Numbered from the stretch's first letter, positions 45,377 to 56,455 are shown. The stretch is DNA of 64,000 nt from Oceanospirillum sediminis (GCF_014164585.1 NZ_JACJFM010000002.1:89175-153174); one strand, 5' to 3'. Notes: a model not told the origin generated them from the letters alone. Made by a program: numbers and translations.

Positions 45377-45395
45377 CGCAATGCTAATCGTTTTT
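45377..45395 (-). promoter_or_regulatory. Candidate Fur box of the importer operon
   Basis: CGCAATGCTAATCGTTTTT matches 12 of 19 positions of the Fur consensus, including the central AATGxTAATC. It lies 22 bp upstream of the binding-protein start, so Fur binding should block transcription. Confidence 0.55.
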
Positions 45396-45470
45396 ATTAA
45401 TAGCTGCAATTAATTCATATAATCAACATCATCAATACAAGATCGGACAAACTCAGTAACCGCTGACAGT

Positions 45471-45508
45471 AAAAAAAACGGCCGGGCCTCTTACGAGACC
45501 CGGCCGTT
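45471..45508 (-). terminator. Intrinsic terminator of relA
   Basis: AACGGCCGGG (45477-45486) pairs with CCCGGCCGTT (45499-45508), with an inner CTC/GAG pairing. On the minus strand a run of eight U residues follows (plus-strand A-run 45471-45478). It ends relA and shields the importer promoter region. Confidence 0.92.
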
Positions 45509-45531
45509 ACCAGAAAATGAAAAGCGACAGA

Positions 45532-47796
45532 TCAGGACTGTTTATCAGAGAAACGCTGTACATCCAGAATATTTGGCAACTGCTCAATGCGATTCAGCAC
45601 ACGCCCCAGTACCTGCAAACCTTCCACTTCCAGAGTAATCAGAATATTAGCCTGATTCTCTTTCTTATCTGTCAGGGTATTGACCGATAGAACGTTCACC
45701 TTTTCATTCGCCAGTACAGACATGATATCCCGCAGTAGTCCTGAACGATCCCAGGCACGAATGCGAATATCCACCGAGTACATATGCTGGGTTTTCTCGC
45801 CCCACTCCACATTAATCATACGATGCGGATCTTCAGCTTTCAGCTGCAGAGCATTACTGCAATCCTGACGGTGAATAGATACTCCCCGGCCTACCGTGAT
45901 ATAACCGACAATGTCATCTCCCGGAACCGGATGGCAACATTTGGCAATCTGAGTCATCAGATTCCCTACACCATAAATGGTGATGTCGTCCGCACCTTTT
46001 CCACCGTGATGATAACGGCGCTGCATCAGGAATTTTTCCAGCTGCTCCTCATCATCTGTTTCGCCAAACAGGTTCTGAGCCACGCTCAATACCTGACCAA
46101 TGCGGAGATCACCAGCACCTAATGCTGCATACATATCGTCTTCTGCAGAGTAATTGACCGCCTGGGCCAGTTTCAGCAAATCCAGTCCTGTTAAACCGAG
46201 TTGTTTAAACTCTTTCTCCAGCAGTTGACGGCCTTCAACAATATTCTGATCTCTATCCTGTTGTTTAAACCAGCTCTGAATTTTCGCTCGGGTTCTGGAA
46301 GTCAGAGCATAACCCAGCGCCGGATTCAGCCAGTCACGACTTGGTCTGGTATTTTCGGAAGTCAGAATTTCCACCTGATCACCCGTCTTAAGATGATAGG
46401 TCAGGGGAACAATACGACCATTGACTTTAGCTCCACGGCAGCGGTGACCGACTTCAGTATGCACCCGATAAGCAAAATCAACCGGTGTGGCATCATGAGG
46501 CAGGTCAACTACATGACCGTCCGGAGTAAATACATAGATACGGTCCGGAGCGACATCATTACGCAGCTCTTCGCGTAAACCGTCGGCATCTCCCACCTCT
46601 TCATGCCATTCCAGAACCTGACGCAACCAGGCAATCTTTTCTTCATAAGAGTCACTGGTTTTGTTCGTATCCGTACCTTTGTACAGCCAGTGAGCACATA
46701 CCCCCAGCTCAGCTTCCTCATGCATTGCATGAGTACGAATCTGCACTTCAAGTACTTTGCCTTCAGGCCCTACAACCGCCGTGTGTAAAGAGCGATAGCC
46801 ATTTTCTTTAGGAGTAGCAATATAATCATCAAACTCGTGAGGGATGTGGTGCCATAGTCCGTGAATAATACCAAGCGCGGTATAACAATCCTTCACATCC
46901 GGCACCAGAATACGAACAGCCCTGACATCATAAACTTCAGAGAAATCAATATTCTTGCGCTTCATTTTACGCCAGATACTATAGATATGTTTTGCCCGGC
47001 CATTCACTTCCGGTTCAATATTTTCTGCCCTGAGTTTAGTTTTGAGCAGCTCAATAACCTTCCCAATATACTCAGTACGATCTACCCGCTTTTCTGCCAG
47101 CAAGCGAGCAATATTTTTATATTGATCTTCCTCCAGATATCGGAACGACAGATCCTCAAGTTCCCATTTGATATAACCAATACCTAAACGGTGTGCCAGC
47201 GGTGCATAAATCTCAGATACTTCCCTTGCCACTCGCATTCGTTTATCACGGGACGCTTTTTTCACCTCCCGGATAGCACAGGTGCGTTCAGCCAGTTTAA
47301 TCAGAGCGACTCGTACATCATCAATCATTGTCACCAGCATTTTTCTCAGATTCTCAAGCTGGCTTTTACCCTGTGCAAACCCTGCTGTAGTTTCTGAAGG
47401 CATCTGAGTCTGGCTGATAGCCGCCATCTCGGTAACGCCATGAATCAGATGAGATACTGTTTCGCCGAATGCCTCTTCTACCGCATCCAGTTTAATCTGT
47501 TCTTCTCGTACTGCCCGGTAAAGAATCGCTGCTATCAGGGTATCTTCATCCATCTGAAGCTCACCCAGAATATCAGCCATCTCCAGACCGGTGCGAAAAC
47601 TGCTTGCACCGGAAGCCACCCAGGCATTTTCTGAATTATCTGCAGCATCCTGCTCCAGAGTCTGTGCCAGCTCACAAGCCTGTTGCACACGCTCCGGATG
47701 ACTCAACGTCACATCATCCTGCAAACGCTCCAGCCATGCTGGAATGTTAATACTGCCATCAGGATTGACCGGTTGATCTTCGCGAACTTTAACCAT
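45532..47796 (-). CDS. relA: (p)ppGpp synthetase RelA
   Basis: Ribosome-associated enzyme that makes (p)ppGpp from ATP and GTP/GDP during amino-acid starvation. The 754 aa have a degenerate HD domain (no HD pair around residues 60-130), a synthetase domain with EFDDYIATPKENGYRSLHT (the ExDD form specific to RelA rather than SpoT) and EVQIRT, a TGS domain (VFTPDGHVVDLP, about 420-480), and a C-terminal ACT domain. Its own leader contains a 12-bp hairpin. Possible target in this window: the GC-rich discriminator promoter of the tRNA array. Confidence 0.96.
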   Translation of the reverse strand: MVKVREDQPVNPDGSINIPAWLERLQDDVTLSHPERVQQACELAQTLEQDAADNSENAWVASGASSFRTGLEMADILGELQMDEDTLIAAILYRAVREEQIKLDAVEEAFGETVSHLIHGVTEMAAISQTQMPSETTAGFAQGKSQLENLRKMLVTMIDDVRVALIKLAERTCAIREVKKASRDKRMRVAREVSEIYAPLAHRLGIGYIKWELEDLSFRYLEEDQYKNIARLLAEKRVDRTEYIGKVIELLKTKLRAENIEPEVNGRAKHIYSIWRKMKRKNIDFSEVYDVRAVRILVPDVKDCYTALGIIHGLWHHIPHEFDDYIATPKENGYRSLHTAVVGPEGKVLEVQIRTHAMHEEAELGVCAHWLYKGTDTNKTSDSYEEKIAWLRQVLEWHEEVGDADGLREELRNDVAPDRIYVFTPDGHVVDLPHDATPVDFAYRVHTEVGHRCRGAKVNGRIVPLTYHLKTGDQVEILTSENTRPSRDWLNPALGYALTSRTRAKIQSWFKQQDRDQNIVEGRQLLEKEFKQLGLTGLDLLKLAQAVNYSAEDDMYAALGAGDLRIGQVLSVAQNLFGETDDEEQLEKFLMQRRYHHGGKGADDITIYGVGNLMTQIAKCCHPVPGDDIVGYITVGRGVSIHRQDCSNALQLKAEDPHRMINVEWGEKTQHMYSVDIRIRAWDRSGLLRDIMSVLANEKVNVLSVNTLTDKKENQANILITLEVEGLQVLGRVLNRIEQLPNILDVQRFSDKQS

Positions 47797-47837
47797 GATT
47801 CTCTGCCTGTGAATAATTCAGTTTCTTGTTATTTATG

Positions 47838-47865
47838 CTTACCCGAAGAGTATTCTTCGGGTAAG
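47838..47865. terminator. Hairpin in the relA leader
   Basis: CTTACCCGAAGA (47838-47849) pairs perfectly with TCTTCGGGTAAG (47854-47865), loop 4 nt. There is no U-run on the minus strand, so it is a weak terminator or a leader structure for relA rather than the end of rlmD, which has its own terminator. Confidence 0.5.
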
Positions 47866-47978
47866 TCCCTTATCCCTGCAACAGGTTATATGTATCCTGC
47901 CTGCTGTTTTACAATGACCGGGCCACAGAAAATAATTAATCCAGTCATCCGCTTCTGTCAGTTATTCAGTACTGACAG

Positions 47979-48003
47979 AAAAATAGCCCCGGAACAGGCT
48001 ATT
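47979..48003 (-). terminator. Terminator of rlmD
   Basis: AATAGCC (47982-47988) pairs with GGCTATT (47997-48003), with a U5 tract on the minus strand. It begins 3 bp after the rlmD stop. Confidence 0.7.
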
Positions 48004-48005
48004 CA

Positions 48006-49289
48006 TCAACCACGAACAAATAATGCCATTGACTCCACATGCGTCGTCTGCGGGAACATGTCCATAATTCCGGCCCTGGCCAGTCGATAACCTTTCTGAA
48101 CCAGAATCTCACTATCCCGTGCCAGGGTAGAAGGATTACAGGATACATAAAGAATTTTTTCTGCATTGAAGCGTTCAATCTGCTGACAAATATTCTGAGC
48201 GCCTGTTCTGGGCGGATCCAGCACAACCAGATTATAGCGTGCCTGAGTCCATGCTAGGTCGGCAAAAGACTGACTCAGATCAGCCTGATAGAAATCAGCA
48301 TTATTTATGCCATTTGCTGTCGCATTGTCTTTTGCCCGCTGGACCAGAGCCTGTTCACCTTCAATGCCGGTAACATGAGCTGCTTTTTTTGCCAGAGGCA
48401 GACTGAAATTACCAAAACCGGCAAACAGATCCAGAACCCGGTCTTCCTGCTCAGGCGATAGCCAGTCAAGGGCCTGCTGAACCATCTTCTGGTTAACAGC
48501 AGCATTTACCTGAACAAAATCATTAGGTAAAAAAGCCAGTTCCAGTCCTTGTAATTGATAATGAAGCCGATGGGCTTCAGACTGATCGGCTTCTGTCAGC
48601 GATGCCGGACCCTCCGGTTGAAAATAGAGATGAACATTATGTTTCTCAGCCCATTGAAGCCATAAAGTACGATCACGATGAGACAAAGTTTTCAGATGAC
48701 GCACCACAAGTGCGCACCCTTCATCTCCCAGGGCCAGCTCCAGGTGACCAATCGTCTTTCGGGACTCAAGCTCAGGAATCAGAAGGTATAAAGATGGAAT
48801 CAGTGCCGATAAATCAGAGTCCAGAACGGCACAGTGCTCTACTGCCGTCAGATGAGGAGACCCCTTCTCTCTGAAACCGATAAGTAACCTGCCCTGACGG
48901 TTCCATTTCACGCCCATACGGGCTTTTCGCCGATAACCCCAGGCTTCATCCACCAGAGCATCCTGTAATGGGATATCACTGATTTTTCCAAAACGCTGTA
49001 ACTGGTCAGTCAGAGCATCTTCTTTGACCTGTCGCTGTTGCTCCAGTGCCAGATGTTGCAGGCTGCATCCTCCACACTTGTCGTAATATTCGCAAGGAGG
49101 CACAATCCGATAAGGACTAGGAGAGATCACCTGTTCGCAAACAGCTTCTTCAAAGCGCCTCTGCTTACGGGTAATCCGTGCCTGAACCGTCTCACCGGTC
49201 AGGGCCCCTTCTACAAATGTTGTTTTTCCTTTCTGACGGGCAATACCACGGCCATCATGGCTCTGGCGTTCAATAAAGAGTTCAGGCAT
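48006..49289 (-). CDS. rlmD: 23S rRNA (uracil-1939-C5)-methyltransferase RlmD
   Basis: Fe-S-containing SAM methyltransferase for U1939 of 23S rRNA. The 427 aa have a TRAM domain (about 1-55), the cluster cysteines CEYYDKCGGC and a later Cys, the FLPNDFVQVNAAVN motif, DLFAGFGNFSLPLA for SAM, DPPRTG, and the catalytic-Cys region VSCNPSTLARD. I use ATG 49289 with AAGGGGG upstream; the longer reading needs a GTG at 49322 and has no ribosome-binding site. Confidence 0.95.
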   Translation of the reverse strand: MPELFIERQSHDGRGIARQKGKTTFVEGALTGETVQARITRKQRRFEEAVCEQVISPSPYRIVPPCEYYDKCGGCSLQHLALEQQRQVKEDALTDQLQRFGKISDIPLQDALVDEAWGYRRKARMGVKWNRQGRLLIGFREKGSPHLTAVEHCAVLDSDLSALIPSLYLLIPELESRKTIGHLELALGDEGCALVVRHLKTLSHRDRTLWLQWAEKHNVHLYFQPEGPASLTEADQSEAHRLHYQLQGLELAFLPNDFVQVNAAVNQKMVQQALDWLSPEQEDRVLDLFAGFGNFSLPLAKKAAHVTGIEGEQALVQRAKDNATANGINNADFYQADLSQSFADLAWTQARYNLVVLDPPRTGAQNICQQIERFNAEKILYVSCNPSTLARDSEILVQKGYRLARAGIMDMFPQTTHVESMALFVRG

Positions 49290-49495
49290 TACGCCCCCTT
49301 CAGTGCTCTGTTTCTGTGCCACCGGCTACTCAAAAAGTAAAGTAAATACTCAGATCAGCAACGGCTTTCTGGCGGCAGATAATAGCGGCTTAACCAGGCT
49401 TGTCCAGTCATGGAGCGTTATGGAAGGCATACAAAGAAACAGGCAACAGGACAACGAAAGTCTTCTGCCCTGCTGCAACCCTTATCATTTCTGTA

Positions 49496-50410
49496 TCAAC
49501 GGTTAAAGACACCCGTAGAAAGATAACGATCACCCCGATCACAGATAATTGCCACCACAACAGCATTCTCATTCTGCTCTGCAATTTTAAGTGCTCCGGC
49601 CACCGCGCCACCAGAAGATACTCCGGCAAAAAGCCCTTCATCTTTTGCCATCGCTTTCATGGTCTCTTCCGCCAGTTGTTGATCAATATCCAGTACCTGA
49701 TCAACTCTGTCTTCTTCAAAAATAGTCGGCAGATACTCTTCAGGCCAGCGGCGAATACCGGGAATACTGGAACCTTCACTGGGTTGCAGACCCACAATCT
49801 GAATATCCGGATTCATCTCTTTCAGGTAACGGGATACCCCCATAATGGTACCCGTAGTTCCCATAGAGCTGACAAAATGAGTAATTTTACCCTGTGTTTG
49901 CTGCCATATTTCAGGACCAGTTGTACGATAATGAGCTTCTGGATTATCAGGATTACCAAATTGATTCAACACCTTGCCTTTGCCCTGTTCCTGCATTGCC
50001 AGAGCCAGATCTCTTGCCGCTTCCATACCTTCTTCTTTACTGACAGTAATCAGCTCAGCGCCATATGCAGCCATAGAGGCTTTACGTTCTTCGCTCATAT
50101 TGTCTGGCATGATCAGAATCATGCGATACCCTTTAATCGCTGCAGCCATCGCCAGTGCAATGCCAGTATTGCCACTGGTCGCTTCAATCAGAGTATCGCC
50201 TGGCTGAATATCACCTCTTTGTTCTGCCAGGTTAATCATACTCAACGCCGGACGATCTTTTACCGAACCCGCAGGATTATTGCCTTCCAGTTTAGCCAGC
50301 ACAACAGAGGAAGTGTGTCCGGCCAGGCGCTGTAAACGCACCAGAGGTGTTTGTCCGACACAGGCTTCAATAGTCGGGTGATGTGCAAATTCATCTTGTA
50401 TACGTGACAT
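49496..50410 (-). CDS. cysM: Cysteine synthase B (CysM)
   Basis: PLP enzyme forming cysteine from O-acetylserine and sulfide or thiosulfate. The 304 aa have the PLP lysine in NPAGSVKDRPAL, EATSGNTGIALAMAAAIKGY and SSMGTTGTIMGVSRYL; the CysM/CysK substrate loop is present. ATG 50410 gives MSRIQDEF, as in the family; an upstream GTG/ATG frame would add 17 residues. It diverges from gacS. Confidence 0.95.
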   Translation of the reverse strand: MSRIQDEFAHHPTIEACVGQTPLVRLQRLAGHTSSVVLAKLEGNNPAGSVKDRPALSMINLAEQRGDIQPGDTLIEATSGNTGIALAMAAAIKGYRMILIMPDNMSEERKASMAAYGAELITVSKEEGMEAARDLALAMQEQGKGKVLNQFGNPDNPEAHYRTTGPEIWQQTQGKITHFVSSMGTTGTIMGVSRYLKEMNPDIQIVGLQPSEGSSIPGIRRWPEEYLPTIFEEDRVDQVLDIDQQLAEETMKAMAKDEGLFAGVSSGGAVAGALKIAEQNENAVVVAIICDRGDRYLSTGVFNR

Positions 50411-50631
50411 AATTATTCTCAAAATCCTCTCAGGCCGGGCATACCCAGTAATGACCGCCATGTATGGGAGCTATATTGGGCAATTTACCGGTTTTACCAA
50501 AGAATGCTTTGCTATTTCGTTATAACTACGCGATAAAAATCACATAGGCATCCGCTATAAGCTCAGTATAATGACAAAGCCCAGGCCTGATGGACCAGGT
50601 AAATTATTCAATCAGCTAATCGGATCGCCCT

Positions 50632-53514
50632 ATGAAAGACTGGCCGCTGCGAAATCGAATCATATTTATTGCTCTGGCACCGGCGATGCTGACAGCTCTG
50701 GTACTGAGTACTCATCTGTTTATCAATTATTACGCCTTACTGGAAAAAAATCTGTTGCAACGAGGAGAAGCTCTGGCACGCCAGCTCAGCGTCCCCGTAG
50801 CCTATGCCATTGAGCAGGATGATTTGCAGCAGATGCAGACTATTCTGGATAAACTGCTGCAGGAACCTGAAGTCAGAGCAGTCTCAATACATAATAAAGA
50901 ACGCAATAACATTCTTCATGGCGGTCCCAGTATGTACGGGGTCAGTAATGCCAGCCATCGTCTGCAGAATCAGCCTCTGGTACGTTATTCAGACGCTTCG
51001 CTCAGAATTATTCATCCCTTGTACAGCCCGTATCCTCATCAGGCTGATCTTCAGAATAACCAGAAAAGCTATACACCGCTATTTACACCCGTTGAAGTCA
51101 AAACCCGCTATATATCAGGCTGGCTGGAAATAGAGGTCAACCTGAGTCAGACCCGCCTGGATACCATCTACGATGTCATCCTGAACTGGATGCTGGTGAT
51201 CTGTCTGCTAATTATCACGCTGATGATAGCAATAAGGACCAACCGCCTCTTCCTGGCTCCGATTCAGGAACTGTCTCTGACCATTAAAAATATCACCTCG
51301 GGAAACTATCACACCCGAGCACAGAAATCAGGGCTGCCTGAGTTCAAAGTGCTGGCAGATGATCTGAACCGGATGACAGAAAAACTGGCGGAAAGCCGAA
51401 AAGAGCTGGAAGACAGCATTGAGCAGACCACCTATGAACTGGAAGAAACCATGGAGACCATGGAAACTCAAAGTATTGAGCTTGATCTGTCCAGGAAAAA
51501 AGCGGAAGAGGCCAATCGGATTAAATCAGAATTTCTGGCCAATATGAGTCATGAGATCAGGACGCCTCTGAACGGTATTGTCGGTTTTTGTAATCTGTTG
51601 AAAAGAACACGTCTGAATCCTCGCCAGAATGAATATCTGACCAACATCCGCAATGCATCTGACAGCCTGTTAGCCATTATTAATGACATTCTGGATTTTT
51701 CCAAGATTGAAGCTCAGAAGCTGGAAGTAGAATCGATTCCATTTAATTTGCGCGATATCCTGGATGAATCAATTACATTACTGGCTCCGGAAGTGCACAG
51801 AAAACAGCTGGAACTGGTCGCTATGATCTATGATGATGTTCCGGTTCATCTGATCAGCGACCCACTCAGATTAAAGCAAGTACTTACCAACCTGATCAGT
51901 AATGCAGTAAAGTTCACTGAACATGGTGAAGTGATTATCCGGATTATGGTTGAAGAAGAACTGAATGACGAGATGATCCTCAGGGCCAGTGTCACCGATA
52001 CTGGTATCGGTATTTCTCCCCAGCAACAGCAATATCTGTTCAGTGCCTTTACCCAGGCAGACCCCAGCCAGACCCGCCAGTTTGGCGGCACAGGGCTTGG
52101 CCTTGTGATCTGTAAACGCCTGGTAGAATTAATGGGAGGGGAAATAGGTCTGGACAGCCAGCCAGGCCAGGGATCTACATTCTGGTTTACTGTCAGAACC
52201 CCACTGGTTACCGATATAACCCAGCCACAGAGTTCCCAGCGTTTTGCCGGGCTTAAAGCCCTGCTGGTTGAAAGCCATCCACTTCACCAGACTGCTTTAA
52301 GTCATCAGCTGTCCCAGGCCGGACTGAAAGTCATCAGTCACAACAGTCTGACCGGCATCAATGTCAATGACCCTGCTGCTGACCTTGCGGTACTGGCTTT
52401 CAACACCCAGGAAGCATCAGACAGAGCCAATCTGGCTTTGTCCCATAAACTGGCTGAAAATATCCCTGTCCTGGTACTTGCAGGCAGCAGTGATGGAGAT
52501 CTGATTACCCGCTATATGAGCGCCGGTGTGCACAGAGTCGATACCAAACCTGCTGGCTACGAGCTTTTGCTCGATGCCATCGAAAGTATTCTGCAGCAGA
52601 ATCGTAAATCGGCACAGGATCAGAGCTTCCCAGGTACATCTGCCCTGATCCTCAATGAAGAGCGCAGAAATAAAACTGTCCTGCCTTCAGATGACTCTGC
52701 CAGCTTTGACAAAATCGCATCAGCGCCTCTGATTCTGGTCGTTGATGATAATGCAGCCAACCTGTTACTGGCCAGCAGCTTGCTTAAAGAATACGGACTG
52801 GAAGTCACTCAGGCCAATAGTGGTAAAAAAGCGATTGAAAGAGTCCTCAGTAAACGGCCAGATCTGGTGCTAATGGATATTCAGATGCCGGATATGGATG
52901 GCCTTGAAGCCACCCGCCGTATCCGCAGTCTGGGGCCTCAATTTGAGGAACTGCCGATTATCGCTCTGACAGCTCATGCGTTACCAGAAGAAGGAGACAA
53001 ATTCCTGCACGCCGGGCTGAACGATTTGCTGACCAAACCTTTTGATGAACAAAAACTGGCCCGTATCATCCGGCACTGGACCGGATTCAGTCCCCGGTTA
53101 CTGACGGCAGATGAAACCCCACAAGCCCCCGATCGCAGTACAGATAGCGATGATATTGATGATGTAGTGGATATGGAACTGGGCATAAGACTGGCCGGAG
53201 GTAAACCCGCCCTGGCCAAAGAGATGCTGGATATGCTGATACAGAGTATTCCGGAGAGCAGAGACAGCTTGCACCGCGCTTTCCAGAGTAACAATATTGA
53301 AGAGATGATCCATTCTGTTCATCATCTGCATGGCGCAACACGTTATTGTGGTGTTCCGAGGCTGGCTCTGACTACAGAAACTCTGGAAACCCAGCTAAAA
53401 ATGAATCAGTTAGTCATTGCTCAGGGAACATTGCAAACCCTGTACCAGGAGCTTGAAAAGCTGGAAAGCTGGCACAGGGAACAACAATTAATTGACCATC
53501 ATAATCAGGGCTGA
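50632..53514 (+). CDS. gacS: Hybrid sensor histidine kinase GacS/BarA
   Basis: A 960-aa tripartite kinase controlling the Gac/Rsm pathway. It has two membrane helices (about 10-32 and 180-200) enclosing a sensor domain, a HAMP domain, HisKA with H307 in [12 protein letters not shown], HATPase ([21 protein letters not shown]), a degenerate receiver-like segment (about 540-650), a true receiver with D749 in [13 protein letters not shown], and a C-terminal HPt domain with [13 protein letters not shown]. The response regulator GacA is not in the window. Confidence 0.94.
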   Translation: MKDWPLRNRIIFIALAPAMLTALVLSTHLFINYYALLEKNLLQRGEALARQLSVPVAYAIEQDDLQQMQTILDKLLQEPEVRAVSIHNKERNNILHGGPSMYGVSNASHRLQNQPLVRYSDASLRIIHPLYSPYPHQADLQNNQKSYTPLFTPVEVKTRYISGWLEIEVNLSQTRLDTIYDVILNWMLVICLLIITLMIAIRTNRLFLAPIQELSLTIKNITSGNYHTRAQKSGLPEFKVLADDLNRMTEKLAESRKELEDSIEQTTYELEETMETMETQSIELDLSRKKAEEANRIKSEFLANMSHEIRTPLNGIVGFCNLLKRTRLNPRQNEYLTNIRNASDSLLAIINDILDFSKIEAQKLEVESIPFNLRDILDESITLLAPEVHRKQLELVAMIYDDVPVHLISDPLRLKQVLTNLISNAVKFTEHGEVIIRIMVEEELNDEMILRASVTDTGIGISPQQQQYLFSAFTQADPSQTRQFGGTGLGLVICKRLVELMGGEIGLDSQPGQGSTFWFTVRTPLVTDITQPQSSQRFAGLKALLVESHPLHQTALSHQLSQAGLKVISHNSLTGINVNDPAADLAVLAFNTQEASDRANLALSHKLAENIPVLVLAGSSDGDLITRYMSAGVHRVDTKPAGYELLLDAIESILQQNRKSAQDQSFPGTSALILNEERRNKTVLPSDDSASFDKIASAPLILVVDDNAANLLLASSLLKEYGLEVTQANSGKKAIERVLSKRPDLVLMDIQMPDMDGLEATRRIRSLGPQFEELPIIALTAHALPEEGDKFLHAGLNDLLTKPFDEQKLARIIRHWTGFSPRLLTADETPQAPDRSTDSDDIDDVVDMELGIRLAGGKPALAKEMLDMLIQSIPESRDSLHRAFQSNNIEEMIHSVHHLHGATRYCGVPRLALTTETLETQLKMNQLVIAQGTLQTLYQELEKLESWHREQQLIDHHNQG

Positions 53515-53578
53515 TGAATATCAGTTCTGGTAATAAACATCAGAACGCTTGATTACCCGATAAATGTACCGATTCTGA

Positions 53579-53956
53579 TCACCGGGCTTCCAGTACCACA
53601 AAGGCCTGAGCAAGTCCGGCATCATCAGATATAGAGAGATGGCATACCAGATGATCATATTGCTGATAACGTTCAGCGGCTGCTCCCAGTAAAATGAGTT
53701 CGGGTGCACCAGAAGGCAGGGATCGGATCTCAAGATCCTGCCAGCTGATTGCACCAATACCCGTTCCTATAGCTTTTGCCGCAGCCTCTTTCGCAGCAAA
53801 GCGCTTAGCCAGAAAAGCAGCTGGCTGAGCATGCTGTCCAAAGCGAACCAGTTCATCAGACGTCAGTATTCGCCGGGCAAAACGTTCACCATGTCTGTTA
53901 AGCGCTTGCTCAACCCGCTCAATAACGGCCAGGTCAGTACCTATACCAAGAATCAT
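53579..53956 (-). CDS. acpS: Holo-[acyl-carrier-protein] synthase AcpS
   Basis: Transfers phosphopantetheine from CoA to apo-ACP. The 125 aa show GIGTDLAVIERVE (Mg-binding Asp) and FAAKEAAAKAIGTGIG (Glu/Lys active site). It follows recO after 29 bp; the pdxJ gene that often lies between them is absent. Confidence 0.94.
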   Translation of the reverse strand: MILGIGTDLAVIERVEQALNRHGERFARRILTSDELVRFGQHAQPAAFLAKRFAAKEAAAKAIGTGIGAISWQDLEIRSLPSGAPELILLGAAAERYQQYDHLVCHLSISDDAGLAQAFVVLEAR

Positions 53957-53985
53957 TTTATCTCCACCTGACGGCCAACAGGGAG

Positions 53986-54711
53986 CTAAGGCGCCGGGGC
54001 CTTATGTACTCCATTATGAAATAACTGTCGGGACAACAAAGGTTTATCTCCCAACAAAGGCTGAATTGCGGCCCTGTTCAGTATTTTAGCCGCACGCAGA
54101 GCCCGGGGATCACTCCAGTCATCCTGCTCCAGTGCCAGTAACAGCTCACCCGGAATTCCTTCATCATTGATAACGAATCCTGATTGCCAGAGATAATCAT
54201 AACGTCCCTGTGGATCAATCACCTTTCCACTGGATTGTCGGAATAAAATCGGATAGCCCAGAGAAGCCAGCAATTGCCACTCAAAATTACGCAATGCCGG
54301 TTCCAGCAGAGCCTTGTCCTGAAGCTGATTAATCAAAAGAGCATATTCCCGGAATAATTCAGGCACAGCTTCACCGGGCATAATTAAACGATTAATCAGC
54401 TCATTAGCATATAGTACGCAGGACACCGCTCGCCCAGTCAACAGAGGCAGGCCACCACAGGCTTCAATATCAGATAAGGTTTTCAGCTCACTCGCCCCAC
54501 GCCAGGAAATATGCAGGGGCTGAAGAGATTGTAAGAGTGCCCGATTACGGCTGTTTTTACGACGTACACCACGGGCAACGCCATCAATTCGTCCGTAATC
54601 CAGAGTCAGAAAAGAAACCAGCGCACTGGTCTCTTTATAAGGTCGGGAGTGAAGCACATAAGCAGGCTGGCATTCAACACGTTCTGGCAAGATATCATCT
54701 CTTATAGACAA
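53986..54711 (-). CDS. recO: DNA repair protein RecO
   Basis: Recombination mediator loading RecA onto SSB-coated gaps. The 241 aa have the N-terminal OB-fold (QPAYVLHSRPYKETSALVSFL) and the helical C-terminal domain. The start is uncertain: 54711 is TTG, and another TTG at 54690 has AAGAGA upstream. A 90-bp gap to era is unusual, as these often overlap, but has no clear motif. Confidence 0.9.
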   Translation of the reverse strand: MSIRDDILPERVECQPAYVLHSRPYKETSALVSFLTLDYGRIDGVARGVRRKNSRNRALLQSLQPLHISWRGASELKTLSDIEACGGLPLLTGRAVSCVLYANELINRLIMPGEAVPELFREYALLINQLQDKALLEPALRNFEWQLLASLGYPILFRQSSGKVIDPQGRYDYLWQSGFVINDEGIPGELLLALEQDDWSDPRALRAAKILNRAAIQPLLGDKPLLSRQLFHNGVHKAPAP

Positions 54712-54801
54712 TCAGCATGATCAGAACACCGGGACAGATTTACAGTCAGAGTAATTAATTACCATGAACTATCATTCTCTCCCGATAACGGCAGGAAATT
54801 A

Positions 54802-55707
54802 TCAGAGGTCAGTATATCCCAGGCTTTGCAGAGCACGCTCATCATCAGACCAGCCTCCCTTGACCTTCACCCAGAGATTCAGCATGACTTTTGCGCCAAA
54901 AGCACGCTCCATATCCAGGCGCGCCTCTGTGCCAATCTGCTTAATACGGCTGCCATTATCACCAATGATGATTTTTTTCTGGCCACTGCGCTCAACCAGG
55001 ATCAGAGCGCCGATAAATAAAACACCTTCATCTTCAGAGAATTCTTCAATCTCAACAGTAACCTGATAGGGGATCTCATCACCCAGCTGGCGCATAATTT
55101 TCTCACGCACCAGTTCAGCAGCCAGAAATCGCTCCGTACGATCTGTCACCTGATCTTCCGGGTAATAATGGAAAGACTCTGGCATCAGGGCTCTGACCCT
55201 GTCTTCCAGCTGAGGCAGGTTGTGACCATGCTGTGCCGATGTCGGGATAATGGTGTCAAAGTTGTACTTCTGCGCCACCTCTTCCAGATAAGGTAGCAGA
55301 GCATCTTTTTCTTCCAGACGGTCCATTTTATTGATAGCCAGAATAACCGGACATTTAACATGTTGTAGTTTCTGCAGAACTACCTCATCTTCATCTGTCC
55401 AGCGCATACGATCAACAATAAAAATCACCAGATCAACATCTTTAAGCGCACTGCTGGCGGTCTGGTTCATATACCGGTTAATCGCTTTATTACGGTCTTT
55501 TTCCAGCTTGTGCATACCCGGGGTATCCACATAGACCACCTGTACATCATCTTCTGTCTTAATCCCCAGAACCTGATGACGCGTTGTCTGAGGACGACGG
55601 GAAGTAATACTCAGCTTCTGGCCAAGAATATGATTCATCAAAGTGGATTTGCCGACATTAGGACGGCCGACAATCGCTACAAACCCGCAACGGCTCTCAC
55701 TGCTCAT
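54802..55707 (-). CDS. era: GTPase Era
   Basis: Essential GTPase for 16S rRNA maturation. The 301 aa have G1 [11 protein letters not shown]3 DTPGMH, G4 NKMD, G5 SAQ and a C-terminal KH domain ([25 protein letters not shown] region). ATG 55707 gives the usual start; a GTG at 55719 overlaps the rnc stop and could be used through coupling. Confidence 0.96.
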   Translation of the reverse strand: MSSESRCGFVAIVGRPNVGKSTLMNHILGQKLSITSRRPQTTRHQVLGIKTEDDVQVVYVDTPGMHKLEKDRNKAINRYMNQTASSALKDVDLVIFIVDRMRWTDEDEVVLQKLQHVKCPVILAINKMDRLEEKDALLPYLEEVAQKYNFDTIIPTSAQHGHNLPQLEDRVRALMPESFHYYPEDQVTDRTERFLAAELVREKIMRQLGDEIPYQVTVEIEEFSEDEGVLFIGALILVERSGQKKIIIGDNGSRIKQIGTEARLDMERAFGAKVMLNLWVKVKGGWSDDERALQSLGYTDL

Positions 55708-55715
55708 ACCTGCAC

Positions 55716-56396
55716 TCACTTCTTAACGTTCAGGCTTTCAAGAGCCTTCTGAGCCGCCTGTTGCTCCGCATTACGGCGGCTACTACCGATACCTGTTGTC
55801 TTCTGCTCCAGCAGAACAACCTCACACTCGACAGTAAATGTCTGATCATGAGCTTCACCTTCTACCGAAATCACTTCATACTTCGGCAAGGCCTGCTGAC
55901 GGGACTGCAAAAACTCCTGTAGCAGAGTCTTAGGGTCTTTCTGAGTATCATTGAGATTCAGATTCGTCAGCCGCTCTCTGTACCAGGTCAGTACCCGCTC
56001 GCGACAGACCTCCATACCGGCATCGTTATAGATAGCTCCAATCACAGCTTCCATGGCATCAGCCAGAATAGAATCCCGACGATAACCTCCGCTTTTCAGC
56101 TCCCCGGAACCCAGCTGAAGATAATCTCCCAGCTCAAATTCACGTGCCAGCTCAGCTAGTGTCAGTCCTTTTACCATACGTGCACGTAAGCGGCTCAACT
56201 GACCTTCACGGGCTTCTGTAAACTGGTGATAAAGCGCTTCTGCAATTACAAAGTTAACAATAGAGTCGCCCAGAAACTCCAGACGTTCATTATTGCGACC
56301 ACCAAAGCTACGGTGTGTCAGTGCCAGTTTAAGGTGATTAATATTATTAAAAGTATAACCCAGCTTAGCGCAGAGTTTATTTAAGTTTGCTTTCAC
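55716..56396 (-). CDS. rnc: Ribonuclease III
   Basis: Double-stranded-RNA endonuclease for rRNA and mRNA processing. The 226 aa have the catalytic signature [16 protein letters not shown], the second acidic pair in [14 protein letters not shown], and a C-terminal dsRNA-binding domain (about 155-225). A stable hairpin lies about 40 nt upstream of its start. Confidence 0.96.
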   Translation of the reverse strand: MKANLNKLCAKLGYTFNNINHLKLALTHRSFGGRNNERLEFLGDSIVNFVIAEALYHQFTEAREGQLSRLRARMVKGLTLAELAREFELGDYLQLGSGELKSGGYRRDSILADAMEAVIGAIYNDAGMEVCRERVLTWYRERLTNLNLNDTQKDPKTLLQEFLQSRQQALPKYEVISVEGEAHDQTFTVECEVVLLEQKTTGIGSSRRNAEQQAAQKALESLNVKK

Positions 56397-56434
56397 GCTG
56401 ATCCGTTCTTTTTTTCTGTCTCAGAAAAAGTTAA

Positions 56435-56455
56435 ACCGGCCCATAGTGGGCCGGT
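56435..56455 (-). promoter_or_regulatory. Hairpin in the lepB-rnc gap
   Basis: ACCGGCCCA (56435-56443) pairs perfectly with TGGGCCGGT (56447-56455) around 3 nt. On the minus strand UUUAACUUUUU follows. It may act as a terminator for lepB, or as an RNase III-sensitive leader structure for rnc, as known in E. coli. Confidence 0.6.
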
